A DNA stretch of 64,000 bases. Origin: Cordia subcordata (Eukaryota; Streptophyta; Magnoliopsida; Boraginales; Cordiaceae). Numbering within the stretch: the stretch's first letter is position 1; the number at the start of each line of letters is the position of its first letter. Made by a program: the position numbers and the translations under genes. The notes under the pieces were generated by a model. It was not told the origin of the DNA. It searched no databases and worked only from the letters and a program-made list of their open reading frames with translations. Location: contig JAPTOF010000003.1 of the NCBI GenBank assembly GCA_028554755.1, forward strand, positions 21,760,501 through 21,824,500, read 5' to 3'. Shown one piece after another: positions 12,037-22,609 of this stretch.

Positions 12037-12809
12037 TTATGACATATCAAAACAATGAATACAAAGGTGGTTAAGAACTCTAGCTACAAGGCTCTCAGCC
12101 TCTAGAACTAGTGCAGCGGTTAAGCTGTTCCAGAAATGAAATGTGATAGACTTTTTCAGAATTTTCTTGAATAAATCATCTTGCTTATTTCTTTGAGTCT
12201 CTGAAATGGGTCTGCTAAAGTACCAGCCACGAGACCAGAGAAAACATATAGCAAGAACAATTGAAGTAAAATCCAAGATCATCTTAATGTGTGAAACAGA
12301 GTACTCTGTATATGCAACCACACAAATTTAGCCGTTTTTCTTCACAAAGAAAGTGCAGGTAAACAAATTTGTCAATATGATATCTTTCTCTAATTTGCCA
12401 GAAGAAAGAGCACCTTTTCATCCACTTTACATCGCAACTAAATAGGGGATGTATTGTCTGTGTATTCAGAAATACCGCAGTTACTACCAAAAGAATTTGA
12501 GTTTTGGTCACAAAAAGAGAACTATAAAAGAATTTCATCACCAAGTTGAACATGGAATATCTTCTTAAGCATGAATCTGAATAGAAATTGAATCAAAGAT
12601 TAAAAACAATATACCTTGAGATATCCCTATGACCAAATTGGAAAGAAAACAGAAGAATTTAGCAATTTGAGCCGACTCACTTTATTGGATAGCTTCTCAC
12701 TACTCGAGAAATTACTGACTACTCTGCTCGAAAGATCAGCTCCATTCCATCTAAAAAGTTGTCATCTTATGATGCGTAGAACTCTGCCAGACACTCCATT
12801 ATAAAGGGA
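12037..12809 (-). pseudogene. C-terminal fragment of an alpha-1,4-glycosyltransferase gene (At4g19900-like)
   Basis: Two blocks on the minus strand match the C-terminus of the plant alpha-1,4-glycosyltransferase (Gb3_synth, DXD sugar-binding) family, Golgi type II enzymes. Block A (about 12615-12809) reads FRWNGADL...NSSVFFPIWS. Block B (about 12040-12230) reads ISETQRNKQDDLFKKIL then SITFHFWNSLTAALV and ends at a TAA (12037-12039) after a Cys-containing tail. The order and the FFPI-S-Q / TFHFWNS motifs are as I remember from the family. The copy is broken. A TGA (12762-12764) precedes FRWNGAD, and a TAG (12627-12629) stands where the family has Gln after FFPI-S. I see no clear splice acceptor before block B. 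The catalytic DXD region is absent; upstream sequence runs into the solo LTR at 13132. Confidence 0.7.
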
Positions 12810-13131
12810 CTGCAAAGAAGTGTAGCATGACTCTCAACTACAAAAATGTACTAAACAGGTTTACGAAGTTTGGGTATTGTACATGGACATTTATGCAAAT
12901 AGAGAGGAGAAAAAGAACGAGAAGGAAATTTCAACAAACAGGTTAATAATTAAACATCAGCCAACCACCTTAAGCCTAAACTCCTTTGTTGAGTAGAAGG
13001 GGCAACAACATGCAGTATATAAGGAAAAAGAACAAGCAATATGGTAGGAGCAAGCAAAATTTTTACTGACAGGTTTCGTAAAGATTCCATTACTGTAATA
13101 AAAGAGAATCCTATAGCAGTTTGGCGTTAGA

Positions 13132-13548
13132 CGATAAGTCCTAAATAAGTGTTTAATTTATATGTTAGATGTACTTGATTTTAGAATAGAATACTCCGAT
13201 GTTTTTAATGTAATTTTGCATGATTGTGCTTAGAAAAAGGAGATGGATGCATTGTGCATGGATTTGGAAGCTTTTTCAACGTGTTTGTAGCGGTTAAAGT
13301 TGACTCCGTCACCTGAAAAAATGCCATGAATTTGCTACGCGGGATTGGCCGAGTTTGGCCAAGACTAAAGATATTTTTCGCTGCACTTTTGGAAGAAAAA
13401 TTGCATTAAAGACTTGTCTTGCCCGAGAAAGGAAACAAATTAGATTTGGAAGACCTCGTATTTCATTGAAAATTGTAATTAAGGGTTTTTCCTTTTTATT
13501 CTTTCTTAGCTTTTAAGAATTTCCTTATCTAAAAAGAAAAGTAGGTTT

Positions 13549-13590
<42 letters not shown>

Positions 13591-14555
13591 TTATTTCTTA
13601 TATGCACTTTAGGTGACAATTTTTTTAGCAGACAATTCAGCAGGTTTTCTCTTCATCTGAGGCACAATCTATGGACAAGCAATTATAATTTTCTTTTCTA
13701 ACCAAGGATTAATCAAGATTTCAATTAATCAATTCCGTGAAATCTAATTGTTTTATTCATTTCTTTCTATTTTGATATTTGTGTATTTACTGATTCAATA
13801 ATTAATATTGTTCTGCGATTATTTAATTTTATGCGCAATTATTTAATGGCATGACAATAGGCAGTCAGTTAAATTAATTTAATTAATCTAAGTATAGTGG
13901 TAACCAGGTTTCCTGTGTAATTACACAATCTAAATGAGCAATTACCGCGAGAATGTTGACTTTTAGAATTAGGTCTTTCTTGATTTTTATTGCTGCCGTT
14001 AGATATATCCCATGGGCATCTTCGGGGATTAAAACGTCTAATAAATAAGGCGATAGCGGGAAAAATTATAGGGGATTTAAACCATCATCAACGCTGTAAG
14101 GAAAGATGAGGTTTTTAGGCCGTGCCAATAACCATAACTGATTTATCAAGATAGTTGAAAGTATTTTTGCATCTAAAATCGGATTTGTTAACCAAAATTG
14201 CGATTATTCCTCAGGTTAGATTTAATTCTCGTTGATTTCCTATTTTTCTAGTCTTGTGTTAACTTAGGATTGGTGTTTTAGTCATTTTTATTTTTATTTA
14301 CATTTTTTTATTTTCTAGCCAAATTACATACCCACGTAGCGAGAACTAGTGGTCTGGATAGTTTTATTAAGTTTACTTTTTCACATTTAATTCCCCCTTC
14401 TTGATTGCAACTTAGTTAATTAATCTACTTGGTACAATTAGCATAAAATAATCTCCCAATCCGTGTGGATTCGACCCTGTTCTCATTACATACTCTATTT
14501 AATTTCACGAGGTAAAGAATTGGTATATTATTTTTGGTGGTTTCAACTCCCAACA
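13132..14555 (+). mobile_element. Solo LTR of a Ty3/gypsy-type element, with TSD
   Basis: A 1424-bp LTR-like block begins CGATAAGTCCTAA (TG mutated to CG) and ends CAACTCCCAACA. It is flanked by the perfect 5-bp duplication TTAGA (13127-13131 and 14556-14560). The TGATAAGT-type start and the GGATTCGACCCTG block near the 3' end are familiar from Tat/Athila-related plant LTRs; the element at 31130-34694 has the same start motif. No internal domain is present, so it arose by LTR-LTR recombination. It contains the (AT)n run at 13551-13587. Confidence 0.75.
13551..13587. repeat. (AT)n microsatellite
   Basis: An uninterrupted AT dinucleotide run of about 36 bp inside the solo LTR. Confidence 0.95.
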
Positions 14556-14560
14556 TTAGA

Positions 14561-14813
14561 CTGGTTTGAATATCATACGTCTATAAGTAGAACTCACACA
14601 AGAATCATAAAAACAATGAGGAAACCAAAGATGAAGCATAAAATCTATGCGTACTGAACTGATAGAATGGTGAGGGATAGAATGTAATCTGGAAGTAGCT
14701 TAAGTTTGATAAGACAGACGAGTTCAAAACTACAAAATGATTGCTAAAATAGTAAGAGCAAACATAGACCATAATCTTTTTTTCTTGTAAATTCATTTAT
14801 GCGTAAAACAGGT
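14561..14813. other. Unassigned short spacer between two LTR elements
   Basis: No gene seen. It lies between the solo LTR and the LTR of the minus-strand Copia element. Confidence 0.35.
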
Positions 14814-16231
14814 ACATGAAAAAAAAACTGAAGACACAAGCAAAATATCTTTTCTAAAGTTTATTTTCATCATAATGAATGAGTATAGATTAGTTGCTAT
14901 ATTTATAGCTTTACAATCAGCTAGAGTTAGTTTCAAAGGTGATGGTGCACTCTAATTGTCTAACAAATTAATGCTGAGCTGGACAGGTGCTTTTCAATAG
15001 CTGTGCATGCTCTCCTTGGAGCTGTATAAGCAAACTGATCTAAGCTGCAAACTTTGGTGGGCTACTTCTTTATCAGCCCCCCTCAAGTTGAGCCTAAGGG
15101 AAGCTTGTTGACTAGAAACTGATAAATGGACAAGGGCAAAGCTTTAGTTAAAAGATCTGCCATTTGTTTCTTTAGAACAAATGTAACATAGCTGCAAACT
15201 GCTTAGCCAAGTGCTACTCTCTGATGAAATGGCAATCTAGATCTAGGTGTTTAGTGCGATTGTGCTGAATGGGGTTTGCAGCAAGAGCAATTGATGACTT
15301 ATTGTCACACTATAGAGTTGAAGCTGGAGAATCAACGGAGAGATCATTAAGAATATAAGTCAACCATTTCAATTCTGCTACTGTTGAGACAAGGCTTCTA
15401 TACTCAGCCTCAGCGGATGACTTGGAGACTGTTGGCTGGTGTTTGGAGGACCATGAAATCAGATTATTACATAAAAAAATGGCATAACTAGTGACTGACC
15501 TTCTAGTGAGGGGGTCAGAGGCCTAATCAGAGTTTGAAAAGGCTCTAAGATGAAAAGAACCTGGAGTAAACTGTAGTCTAGTATGCAATATGCCCTTAAT
15601 AAACCTTAGAAGTCTCTTAAGAAGCTTGAAATGGTTTTGTGTAGGTTGATGCATATATTGACACATTGTGTTTACTGTAAATTAAATAGCAGGTCTTGTT
15701 AAAATAAGATACTGTAAAGCTCCTATAAGACTTCAAAAGAAGGAATGATCAGAGAATGGTTGATCTATAGCAAATCATTTTAAATAATAGTTACTAGGTA
15801 CTGTAGGAGTTGGAGCAGCATTACAAGTTCTCATGCCTACTCTTTTTAGCAAGTTAGAAGCATATTTATGTTGATGAAGTATAAAGCCTCGAGAATTGTA
15901 GCTGACTTCAAGTCCTAGGAAGTATGATAGCTTTTCTAAGTCCTTGACTGCAAACTTAGCAGACATATGCTTCACTAGATTATTAATGGCCACAAAGAAA
16001 GTCCCAGTAAGGATGGGATCATCTACATAGATGAGAAGAACTAATATTTCAATGGCAATCTTCTTAATGAAAAGAGATGTGTCAGCCTTGTAGCAAAAAA
16101 ATCCATGTTTAAGGAGAAAATTAGCAAGCATATGATATCAAGCCCTTGGGCCCTATTTTAATCCATAAAGAGAATTTTTTAACAAGAACACATGATTTGG
16201 ATACTTTGTATCAACAAAGCTAGGAGGCTAC
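14814..16231 (-). mobile_element. 3' part of a Ty1/Copia retrotransposon (RT C-terminus, RNase H, 3' LTR), decayed
   Basis: On the minus strand, 16231-15775 reads Copia reverse transcriptase: PPSFVDTKYPNH, NSLYGLK, ANFLLKHGFF and the catalytic IYVDD (as YVDDPILTG), then KFAVKDLEKLSYFLGLEV. The region 15450-15100 reads RNase [41 protein letters not shown] and ADLLTKALP. A polypurine tract (TTGAGGGGGGC) ends near 15079 and is followed by an LTR starting TGATAAAGAAG with a TATAAATA-like box and AATAAA. Stops and frame changes (for instance TAG before CDNKSS) show it is dead. Gag, protease, integrase and the 5' LTR are missing; the break at 16231/16232 coincides with the start of another LTR-like sequence. 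Confidence 0.8.
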
Positions 16232-17439
16232 TGTTGGATTAATAATTTTACATGTGGTCTATCTTAGTTCATATTTTCAAAAATTCTACTAAGAAAACAT
16301 GCTAGAAAAGCAAAAATAACCACATAACACACACAAGAACATGCTTAAGAATATACAAAACATAACTATTATTTGCATAATATGTCAAGCTAACCTCTTA
16401 AAGCATGGGGCTTTTGATGAAACTACAACTTTCACGAGTTTCGTTCCCATTTACTAACAAGGCCACCAAAAAATTTTAACTAAAAGGGTGTCAAAATATA
16501 CAACTCCCTAGGCTTCTTCCCTATGATTGAAAAGGCTGATCTGAAGGAGTAAAGTAATATGATTTTGAAAATCTAAAGCAAAAAATCACACAATAAGTGT
16601 GTACTATTTGTTGTAGTATTCTCTTGCCAAAAGAAAAGAGACCAACTACAAAATGGATATGTAAAATGGTGTGGGTCTTGCCTATTTATAGGAGAAGGAT
16701 TGACACCCCAAGCTCTTAAATTTTTCATGTGGGTAACATTCCCATGTAGTAAATTTCTACCACTTGTCTTGGAAGACTTGGGCCAAGCCCATAATCCAAG
16801 TCCAACATATAGTCCATAATCCATATGGAGGTCCAAGCCCAATATGAAACCATCCAAGCCCAATTAAGTTATCTTGAACTCTAAAGAAAATCCAAACCCA
16901 ATTTCAAGTTTTGGCCTAAATAAACTACTACCACAATATAGAATTTGCTCTTTCAAGATTACTCTCTCAAGGTCATTCAACTAGAGAAAAGATCAAGACG
17001 ACACAATTAACCTTGGCTTCCAAAAATCCTCTTGCCCAATCTAGCAATATAATAGCCATTTTTAACTCTAATCTATTCCACTATAAGATCAAAGTTGCAC
17101 TCTAAAGATAATTGCTGTTACCCAGAAACTTATCATAAAAGAATGTGAACTTTGTCTTTGACCTATTAAATAAGCAACCATAATGCTTCTTTATGCATAC
17201 CCACAGTTAAGGCCAATCCTTTGGCCTTTGTACTATCACCTCGTTAGCTGCAGCTATTCCATTAGATCTCTTGTCTTATTAACAACCATTGTGGTTATGA
17301 ATCTCTTAATCTCGAGAACGCCCTCAAGCCAAATTACCGATATACCCATAAAGGTAGTATCACTAAATCTAGATTTGGATGATTAATTTGGACAATTCCA
17401 GTGGGCATATAGATTCCAGCAACAAGCCACAAGCAAATT
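16232..17439. mobile_element. LTR-like sequence abutting the Copia fragment, identity uncertain
   Basis: The block opens TGTTGGATTAATAA exactly where the Copia coding sequence stops. On the minus strand it holds a CCTATAAATAGGC TATA-like motif (about 16680-16693) and ends AATCCAACA, as an LTR 3' end would. I could not find the other boundary or a TSD, so it may be a truncated LTR or a deletion junction. Confidence 0.35.
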
Positions 17440-17444
17440 GTTCA

Positions 17445-18399
17445 TGTAACGACCAGGTCCTACTACTAGCCTGCCACCACACTTGAGCTTAACCAACTAG
17501 CTCAAAATTCTTAAGCCGGTGATGACAATAGTATTGAATCTAAGCCATTATAAAATGCACACAAATCTCACAAAGAACCAATGTAGGATGGGGCATTACA
17601 AACTCCCCCTTTAAAAGCACAATGTCCTCGTCGTGGCTTAAATACAAACAAAATAGAACTATAGCTCAAAACCTCAAGCAGCCTAGAATCTGCCTAGAAC
17701 CTGCTCTGATACCACCTGTAATGACCCAGGCCCAACTACTGGCCTACCATCACACTTGAGCCTAACCAACTGGGCCAAAATGCTTAAATTGGTGATGACA
17801 GTAGTAGTAAATCTAAGCCATTATAAAATACACACAAAACTCATAAAGAACCAAAGTGGGATGGAGCGTTACAAATTCCTCCCTTAAACCCAGACACAAA
17901 CAAAATAGAACCATAGTCCAAAACCCCCAAACGGTATAGAATCTACCCAAAGCCTACTCTAATACCACTTATAACAACCCAGGCCCAAATATTGGCCTGC
18001 CACTACACTTGAGCCTCTCCAACTGACCCAAAACGCTTAAGTTAGTGATGACAATAGTAATGAACCCAAGCCATTATAAAATGCATACAAATCTCATACA
18101 GAATTGATGTGGGACGGGGCATTACATACTCCTCCCTTAAAGACATGGTGTCCTTATTATGGCCCAAACACAAACAGAACATAACCACAACCCAAAACCC
18201 CAGGCAGTGTAGAATCTGCCCAAAACCTGCTCTAATACCACTTGTAACAACCCAGGCCTAACTACTGGCCTACCACCGCACTTGAGCCTAACCAACTGGC
18301 CTAAAATGCTTAAGTCGGTGATGACAGTAGTAATGAATCCAAGCCGTTATAAATTACACACAAATCTCACAAAAAACCGATGTGCGATGGGGCATTACA
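17445..18399 (-). mobile_element. Four-LTR TRIM retrotransposon array with perfect TSD
   Basis: Four LTRs of 156-157 bp (17445-17600, 17717-17873, 17970-18126, 18243-18399) alternate with internal regions of 116, 96 and 116 bp. In plus orientation each LTR runs from TGTAAC/TGTAATGACC (TATAAC in the third) to CATTACA/CGTTACA. Read on the minus strand, the sequence just after each LTR is a primer-binding site; GCTCTGATACCA at 17704-17715 is the exact complement of the canonical tRNA-iMet site. A purine-rich tract (TTTAAAGGGGGAG) precedes the next LTR. The whole array is flanked by GTTCA (17440-17444 and 18400-18404). It has no coding capacity, as expected of TRIMs, which depend on other elements' proteins. 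Confidence 0.88.
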
Positions 18400-18478
18400 G
18401 TTCAGGTATGGAGAACTTTCATAAGCATTGAAAGCTTGCTTAGCTTTCACGAATCCCTGATAGGCCTTGAAAGCCAAA

Positions 18479-20225
18479 TGATATTGGAAAATGCAAACCA
18501 AAATTAATTAGATACAAGGAATAATGATTGGTTCATGGAATTTGGAAAGAGAGATTCATGTACATATATGATACATATTTGATAACCATGAACTTAGTCA
18601 AATATGTTTAGTCTTTTTAGATACTCATTAAATGCTTAGTGTAGGCCACTGCTAGTATAAATAGGGATACTTTGCATGTGCTTTGGCAAGCAAGAGAGAA
18701 AAAGAAAAAGAGTGAGTAAAAAGAAGAAAATATTGAGAGAAAAGTGAGTTCTTTTGTAAAGGCAACAGCCTATATACTTTTAGAATTTTTATATTCAATA
18801 CATATCATATTTAGTGATAATTCTATTCTTCCTTGTGCTCTCAAATTTTTCTAAGTATTTGTAAATCCAAAATAGTTTTCAACATAGTAGTATTAGAGCC
18901 ATGGTAAATTGAGAACGCGAATTCTTTCATGGCATACAATCTTGTATAACCTCAACTTCCAAAACTCACCACAGACAACTATGGAAGTTGGAGTATTCAA
19001 ATGAAGGCTCTCTTTGGTTCTCAAGACCTTTGGGAGATTATTGTGGATGGATATAAAGAAGCCACGGTAGAAGCTGAAGCAACTTTGAATACGGAGCAAA
19101 GACAATCATTATGTGAATTGAGAAAGAAAGATAAAAAGGCATTATTGTTGCTTTATCAAGGTGTAGGTGAGTCTATGTTCGAAAAAATTACAGAAGCAAA
19201 ATCAAGTAAAGAAGCATGGGACAAACTCATCACTTTATTCAAAGAAGTAGATCGTGTTAAAAGAGTCGTTGGGATCACTCCAAGTGCATGAGTAACATAT
19301 TCAAAAGAATTCTAATGTCGGCATTATAGAGCAAGCTTTGGAACCAAAGCATAATTTACAAGACCAAAAATCAAACGGGGGCTCTCAACGTGAAGGACGT
19401 GGTAGTCGAGGAAGAGGCTGAGGTAGAGGTAATTTTCAAAACCCAAATCAACAAGAAGAAATAAATAATTTTTGAAAAATCAACGAGGCAGAGGAAATGG
19501 TGGAGGAAGAGCTGCCATGGACAAGAGTGTGGAAACAAAAAAAATATTGAATGTTACAATTGCCGCAAATTTGATCATTATGCTTCTGAATGTTGGAATA
19601 ACAATGAAAAACAATCTAATTTTGTTAAAACCTCCAAGCAAGAAAACAAGGAAGGGCACTTCTTTTGGCATATGAAGAGTCTAAATATCAAACTAATGTT
19701 TGGTATCTTGACTCAGGAGCAAACAACCATATGTGCACGAAAAGAGAACTTTTTGAGGAACTTGAAGAAAATGTTGACGGCAACTTGAGCCTAGGAAATT
19801 CATCCAAATTAGCAGTGAAAGGAAAAGCTAAAATTAAATTTTATCAAAAGAATGGTGCTTGATAATTATCTCTAATGTGTATTATGTACCCAACATAAAA
19901 AGCAATATTCTAAGTGTTGGGCAACTACTTGAAAAAGGATATATAATATACATGGAGAATCTTTCTTTGTTCTTGAGAAATGCACATAAAAGACTTCTCA
20001 CAAAAGTTTAAATGTCAAGCAATCGTATGTTTCCGTTGCATTTAAGTACGAGTTTTGAGAAATGCCTTCAAGGGTTGATTAATAATGAGTCCTGGAAATA
20101 GCATTTTTTTTTTTTGGACACCTGAAATGGTCTCAAGCTTTTGTCCAATTCAAACATGGTCCATGGGTTGCCATCAATTGAAAACATAGAATATGTATGT
20201 GAAGTGAGCAATCTTGGTAAGCAGT
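18479..20225 (+). mobile_element. 5' part of a Ty1/Copia retrotransposon (LTR, gag, protease, pre-integrase), decayed
   Basis: A probable 5' LTR (about 18479-18884, with TATAAATAGG near 18655, ending TTTTCAACA) is followed by a primer-binding site TAGTATTAGAGCCATGG. Gag begins with LTTDNYGSW and continues QMKALFGSQDLWEII (about 18970-19290). A CCHC zinc knuckle (CYNCRKFDHYASEC, about 19555-19597) lies in a shifted frame. The protease core YLDSGANNHMCT is at 19700-19740. Pre-integrase-like words (LINNESWKWH) reach about 20225, where an (AAT)n run begins. Several frameshifts separate these parts. Integrase, RT and the 3' LTR are missing. It lies opposite in strand to the Copia fragment at 14814-16231, so the two are not halves of one simple element. 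Confidence 0.8.
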
Positions 20226-20226
20226 A

Positions 20227-20227
20227 A

Positions 20228-20262
<35 letters not shown>

Positions 20263-20276
20263 CAACAACAACAACA
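20227..20276. repeat. (AAT)n(AAC)n microsatellite
   Basis: About 11 AAT units run directly into about 6 AAC units. It marks the truncated 3' end of the Copia fragment. Confidence 0.95.
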
Positions 20277-20742
20277 TACTCATTAATAATTACATAATAA
20301 GCATATTATTTAAATAAAATTAAAAACTTTAAAATTTTAAAAGAAAATATAAACAAAAAACTAAAGTTATAAATAATAAACTAAAAAAATATAAAAATAA
20401 AATTTAAAAAAATAAAAATTTAAAATTTTGAAAAATAAACGATTACAAAATAATTAAGAAATTAAAAAATTAAAATATTAAAATCAAATAAACAAAAAAA
20501 ATCATAAATAACCAAACAAATTAACAACTACTTTTTTACGCCACAATAATTTTATATTTTTATACCAACCGATCAAAATAAATTTTATTAACTGCAACAG
20601 CAACATGTCCGGTACATTTCAACAACAATGCCGACCGGGCCCTAAATCATGACCAAGCAAAAAAAAAAAAAAAAAAAACATACTTTTCAGGAGGCGAGTG
20701 GATAAGCCTCATGATTTTTATTCATAGTAAATTATCAGGCTT
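20277..20742. other. AT-rich spacer and 3' flank of the peptide gene
   Basis: Very AT-rich sequence with a poly(A) run near 20660-20678. No gene seen. Confidence 0.4.
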
Positions 20743-20773
20743 TCAGTTGCGGGGCTTGGCTTCTGGCTCTGCA

Positions 20774-21289
20774 TTAACAGCACGCTGAACAAATACCTTC
20801 AATAGTGCTACAGCAACCGTGCAGACATCTGATCGCTTCACCGTTATAACCATATGTATGACCAACCTCTCCATATTCACCATTAACGACTTGCTTAGCT
20901 GCACAAGCTCATCCACATATGCAACAAAAGCTAATATTACCATGAATATTTGATATGAATATAGGAAGTTTATGAGATGTACCAAATAAGTAGTACTAGA
21001 GTAACAAATGGAAAATTTAAAAAGTGTTGACGACTTTCCAAATTAAATGGAATAAAAGAAAATTTATTACAAGTAAATTTTCATTCATTACCAAGATTTA
21101 GTTATGAATTTCCTCGATTTATAGCCATTCTAGTATTTTTCTTGCAATATATGTTGCATATGTGAAAACTGTCTTACAGGTGTCGGAGGAGGTAGATTTC
21201 TCCGGCAGGTCCCTTGCGGCCACCTCTGAGGTGATCATGAGAAGAATAGCCAAGGAAAGGCAAAGGAAGATAATTGTCTTGCAACCCAT
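20774..21289 (-). CDS. Small secreted Cys-rich peptide, derived from a glycine-rich-protein (GRP) gene
   Basis: Two exons (21289-21178 and 20898-20774) join in frame across a 279-bp GT-AG intron and give 78 aa. Residues 1-25 are a clear signal peptide (MGCKTIIFLCLSLAILL...SEVAA), so the product should enter the secretory path. The signal peptide, the following RDLPEKS region and the intron position match the plant GRP family (GRP3-like cell-wall proteins). The usual glycine-rich block is missing. The tail instead holds six cysteines (62, 66, 67, 74, 77, 78), keeping the C-x3-CC ... C-x2-CC spacing of the GRP C-terminus, and ends directly at TAA (20774-20776). The family's normal last residues (AVNAEPEAKPRN-like) are still encoded at 20743-20778 in another frame, so a small deletion has shortened the protein. 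Expression is plausible (TATA motif at 21351-21359) but unproven. It may be a new short peptide or an early pseudogene. Confidence 0.72.
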
Positions 21290-21350
21290 TTGATGCGCTT
21301 ATGGAGAATTGTATTTAGGAGGATGAAGAAGCCGCAAAGATTTAGTGTTC

Positions 21351-21359
21351 CTTAAATAG
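21351..21359 (-). promoter_or_regulatory. TATA-like motif of the Cys-rich peptide gene
   Basis: CTATTTAAG on the minus strand, 62 bp upstream of the ATG at 21289, is a plausible TATA box for a short 5' UTR. Confidence 0.45.
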
Positions 21360-21383
21360 AAGTTCTGGGAGGGGTTCGAGCCC

Positions 21384-21739
21384 GTTTGGCTAAGCTTATT
21401 TTTAAGTGTTTGGATAAATATGTGCTTATAAACTTCTAATATATTTAATAAATAAGTATTTATAAGTAGTAATGACAGTTTAAAATGACTAAAAAAGACA
21501 TGTAATTAATTAATGTGATAAAACTTTAAAGGTAAATATGTCTTTTTGACTAAGTGCTTATAAGTCCCTACGAAAAAAGCGGGTCAGGACTGCATTCTTT
21601 TTTTTTCTTTTGCTGACTTGTAAGCTATTTATAGACTTCTTTACAAACACATTTTTCATTATTTTTGGCTTATGACCAGCTTATAAGCTTAGCAATGACC
21701 AAAAGAAGGGAAAAAAAAAGCTTATAAGCTTAGCCAAAC
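21384..21739. mobile_element. MITE with perfect 15-bp inverted termini, upstream of the peptide gene
   Basis: GTTTGGCTAAGCTTA at 21384-21398 is mirrored by TAAGCTTAGCCAAAC ending at 21739, with internal copies of the CTTATAAGC motif. The GTTTGGC termini and 356-bp length fit a hAT-type MITE, though I found no clear 8-bp TSD. It begins about 25 bp upstream of the TATA-like motif of the peptide gene. Confidence 0.65.
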
Positions 21740-22087
21740 ATCCTCTTAATATTGCAGCCACTGGGATGGTCCTGGACTTTTTTTTCTTTTCTTTTTTCTT
21801 TTTTTTTTCTAGTTGAAGCAGAAGGAGATCTCTCTGGAATTTTATTGCACGTCAAAAAGGCATTTACAGAAGAGAAGGGGGATTAGATATATCATATATG
21901 TTGTCTTTGGAATAAGATTATAGTAAAATGCTTATTTTATCTTTTAAGGAATGATTTAACTTCAAATGTGTGACAAAGACAACAATATTTTATCACAAGT
22001 ATGAACTCTCTTATGAAAATCTCCACTGTGTCTCTTTTTATCTCATAATGTATAAGCAATTTATCATTGACTAATTTTCTTATAACC
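21740..22087. other. Unassigned intergenic DNA
   Basis: T-rich stretch (21778-21810) and AT-rich sequence; no gene seen. Confidence 0.4.
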
Positions 22088-22098
22088 ATAGATAAGAC

Positions 22099-22226
22099 TT
22101 TTTTCTTTTTTTTTTAACAAACCCCTCATCCCCAACCCAGACCCCTGTCCCCCATGGGATTTGAACGCACGACCTCATACCTGTGCGGAGGTAATCTTAA
22201 CCACTTGAATTATCTCGTAATCCCCT
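22099..22226 (-). mobile_element. tRNA-derived SINE with 11-bp TSD
   Basis: Read on the minus strand, this 128-bp element has a box A-like TAATTCAAGTGG and a box B CGTTCAAATCC about 33 bases apart, the layout of a tRNA-type RNA polymerase III promoter. It ends in an A-rich tail. The perfect direct repeat ATAGATAAGAC flanks it at 22088-22098 and 22227-22237. Confidence 0.8.
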
Positions 22227-22609
22227 ATAGATAAGACATTTTATATCAAGTATCTTATGAAACTCAAAATAAATCATTTTTTACATAAAAAAAGTATATT
22301 ATAATAAGCTTATACCAACACCAAAATAAGCATATATTTAGCTAATTTTATATTATTTAATAATATTACAAATCATACTTTAAATTGATTTATGAAATAT
22401 GGTTAAAATTATATGTGCAACATAAATATATCAAAATGTTAATGATATTAATATTAAAAATTGTAGTTTAAATTAATAATACTAAAAATTATATTTTCAA
22501 ATTTTCGACGAAAATCAAATCCTTTTGCTCACTTTTACATATAGGTATAAGGCCGAAAAAAATTATACATGCAATAATAAATATAATAAAATATGCCTTG
22601 TTGTGTAGT

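Noticed and set aside
20068..20283. Minus-strand open frame of 71 codons with a poly-Leu stretch
   Set aside because: It is the translation of the (AAT)n/(AAC)n microsatellite and the antisense of Copia sequence.
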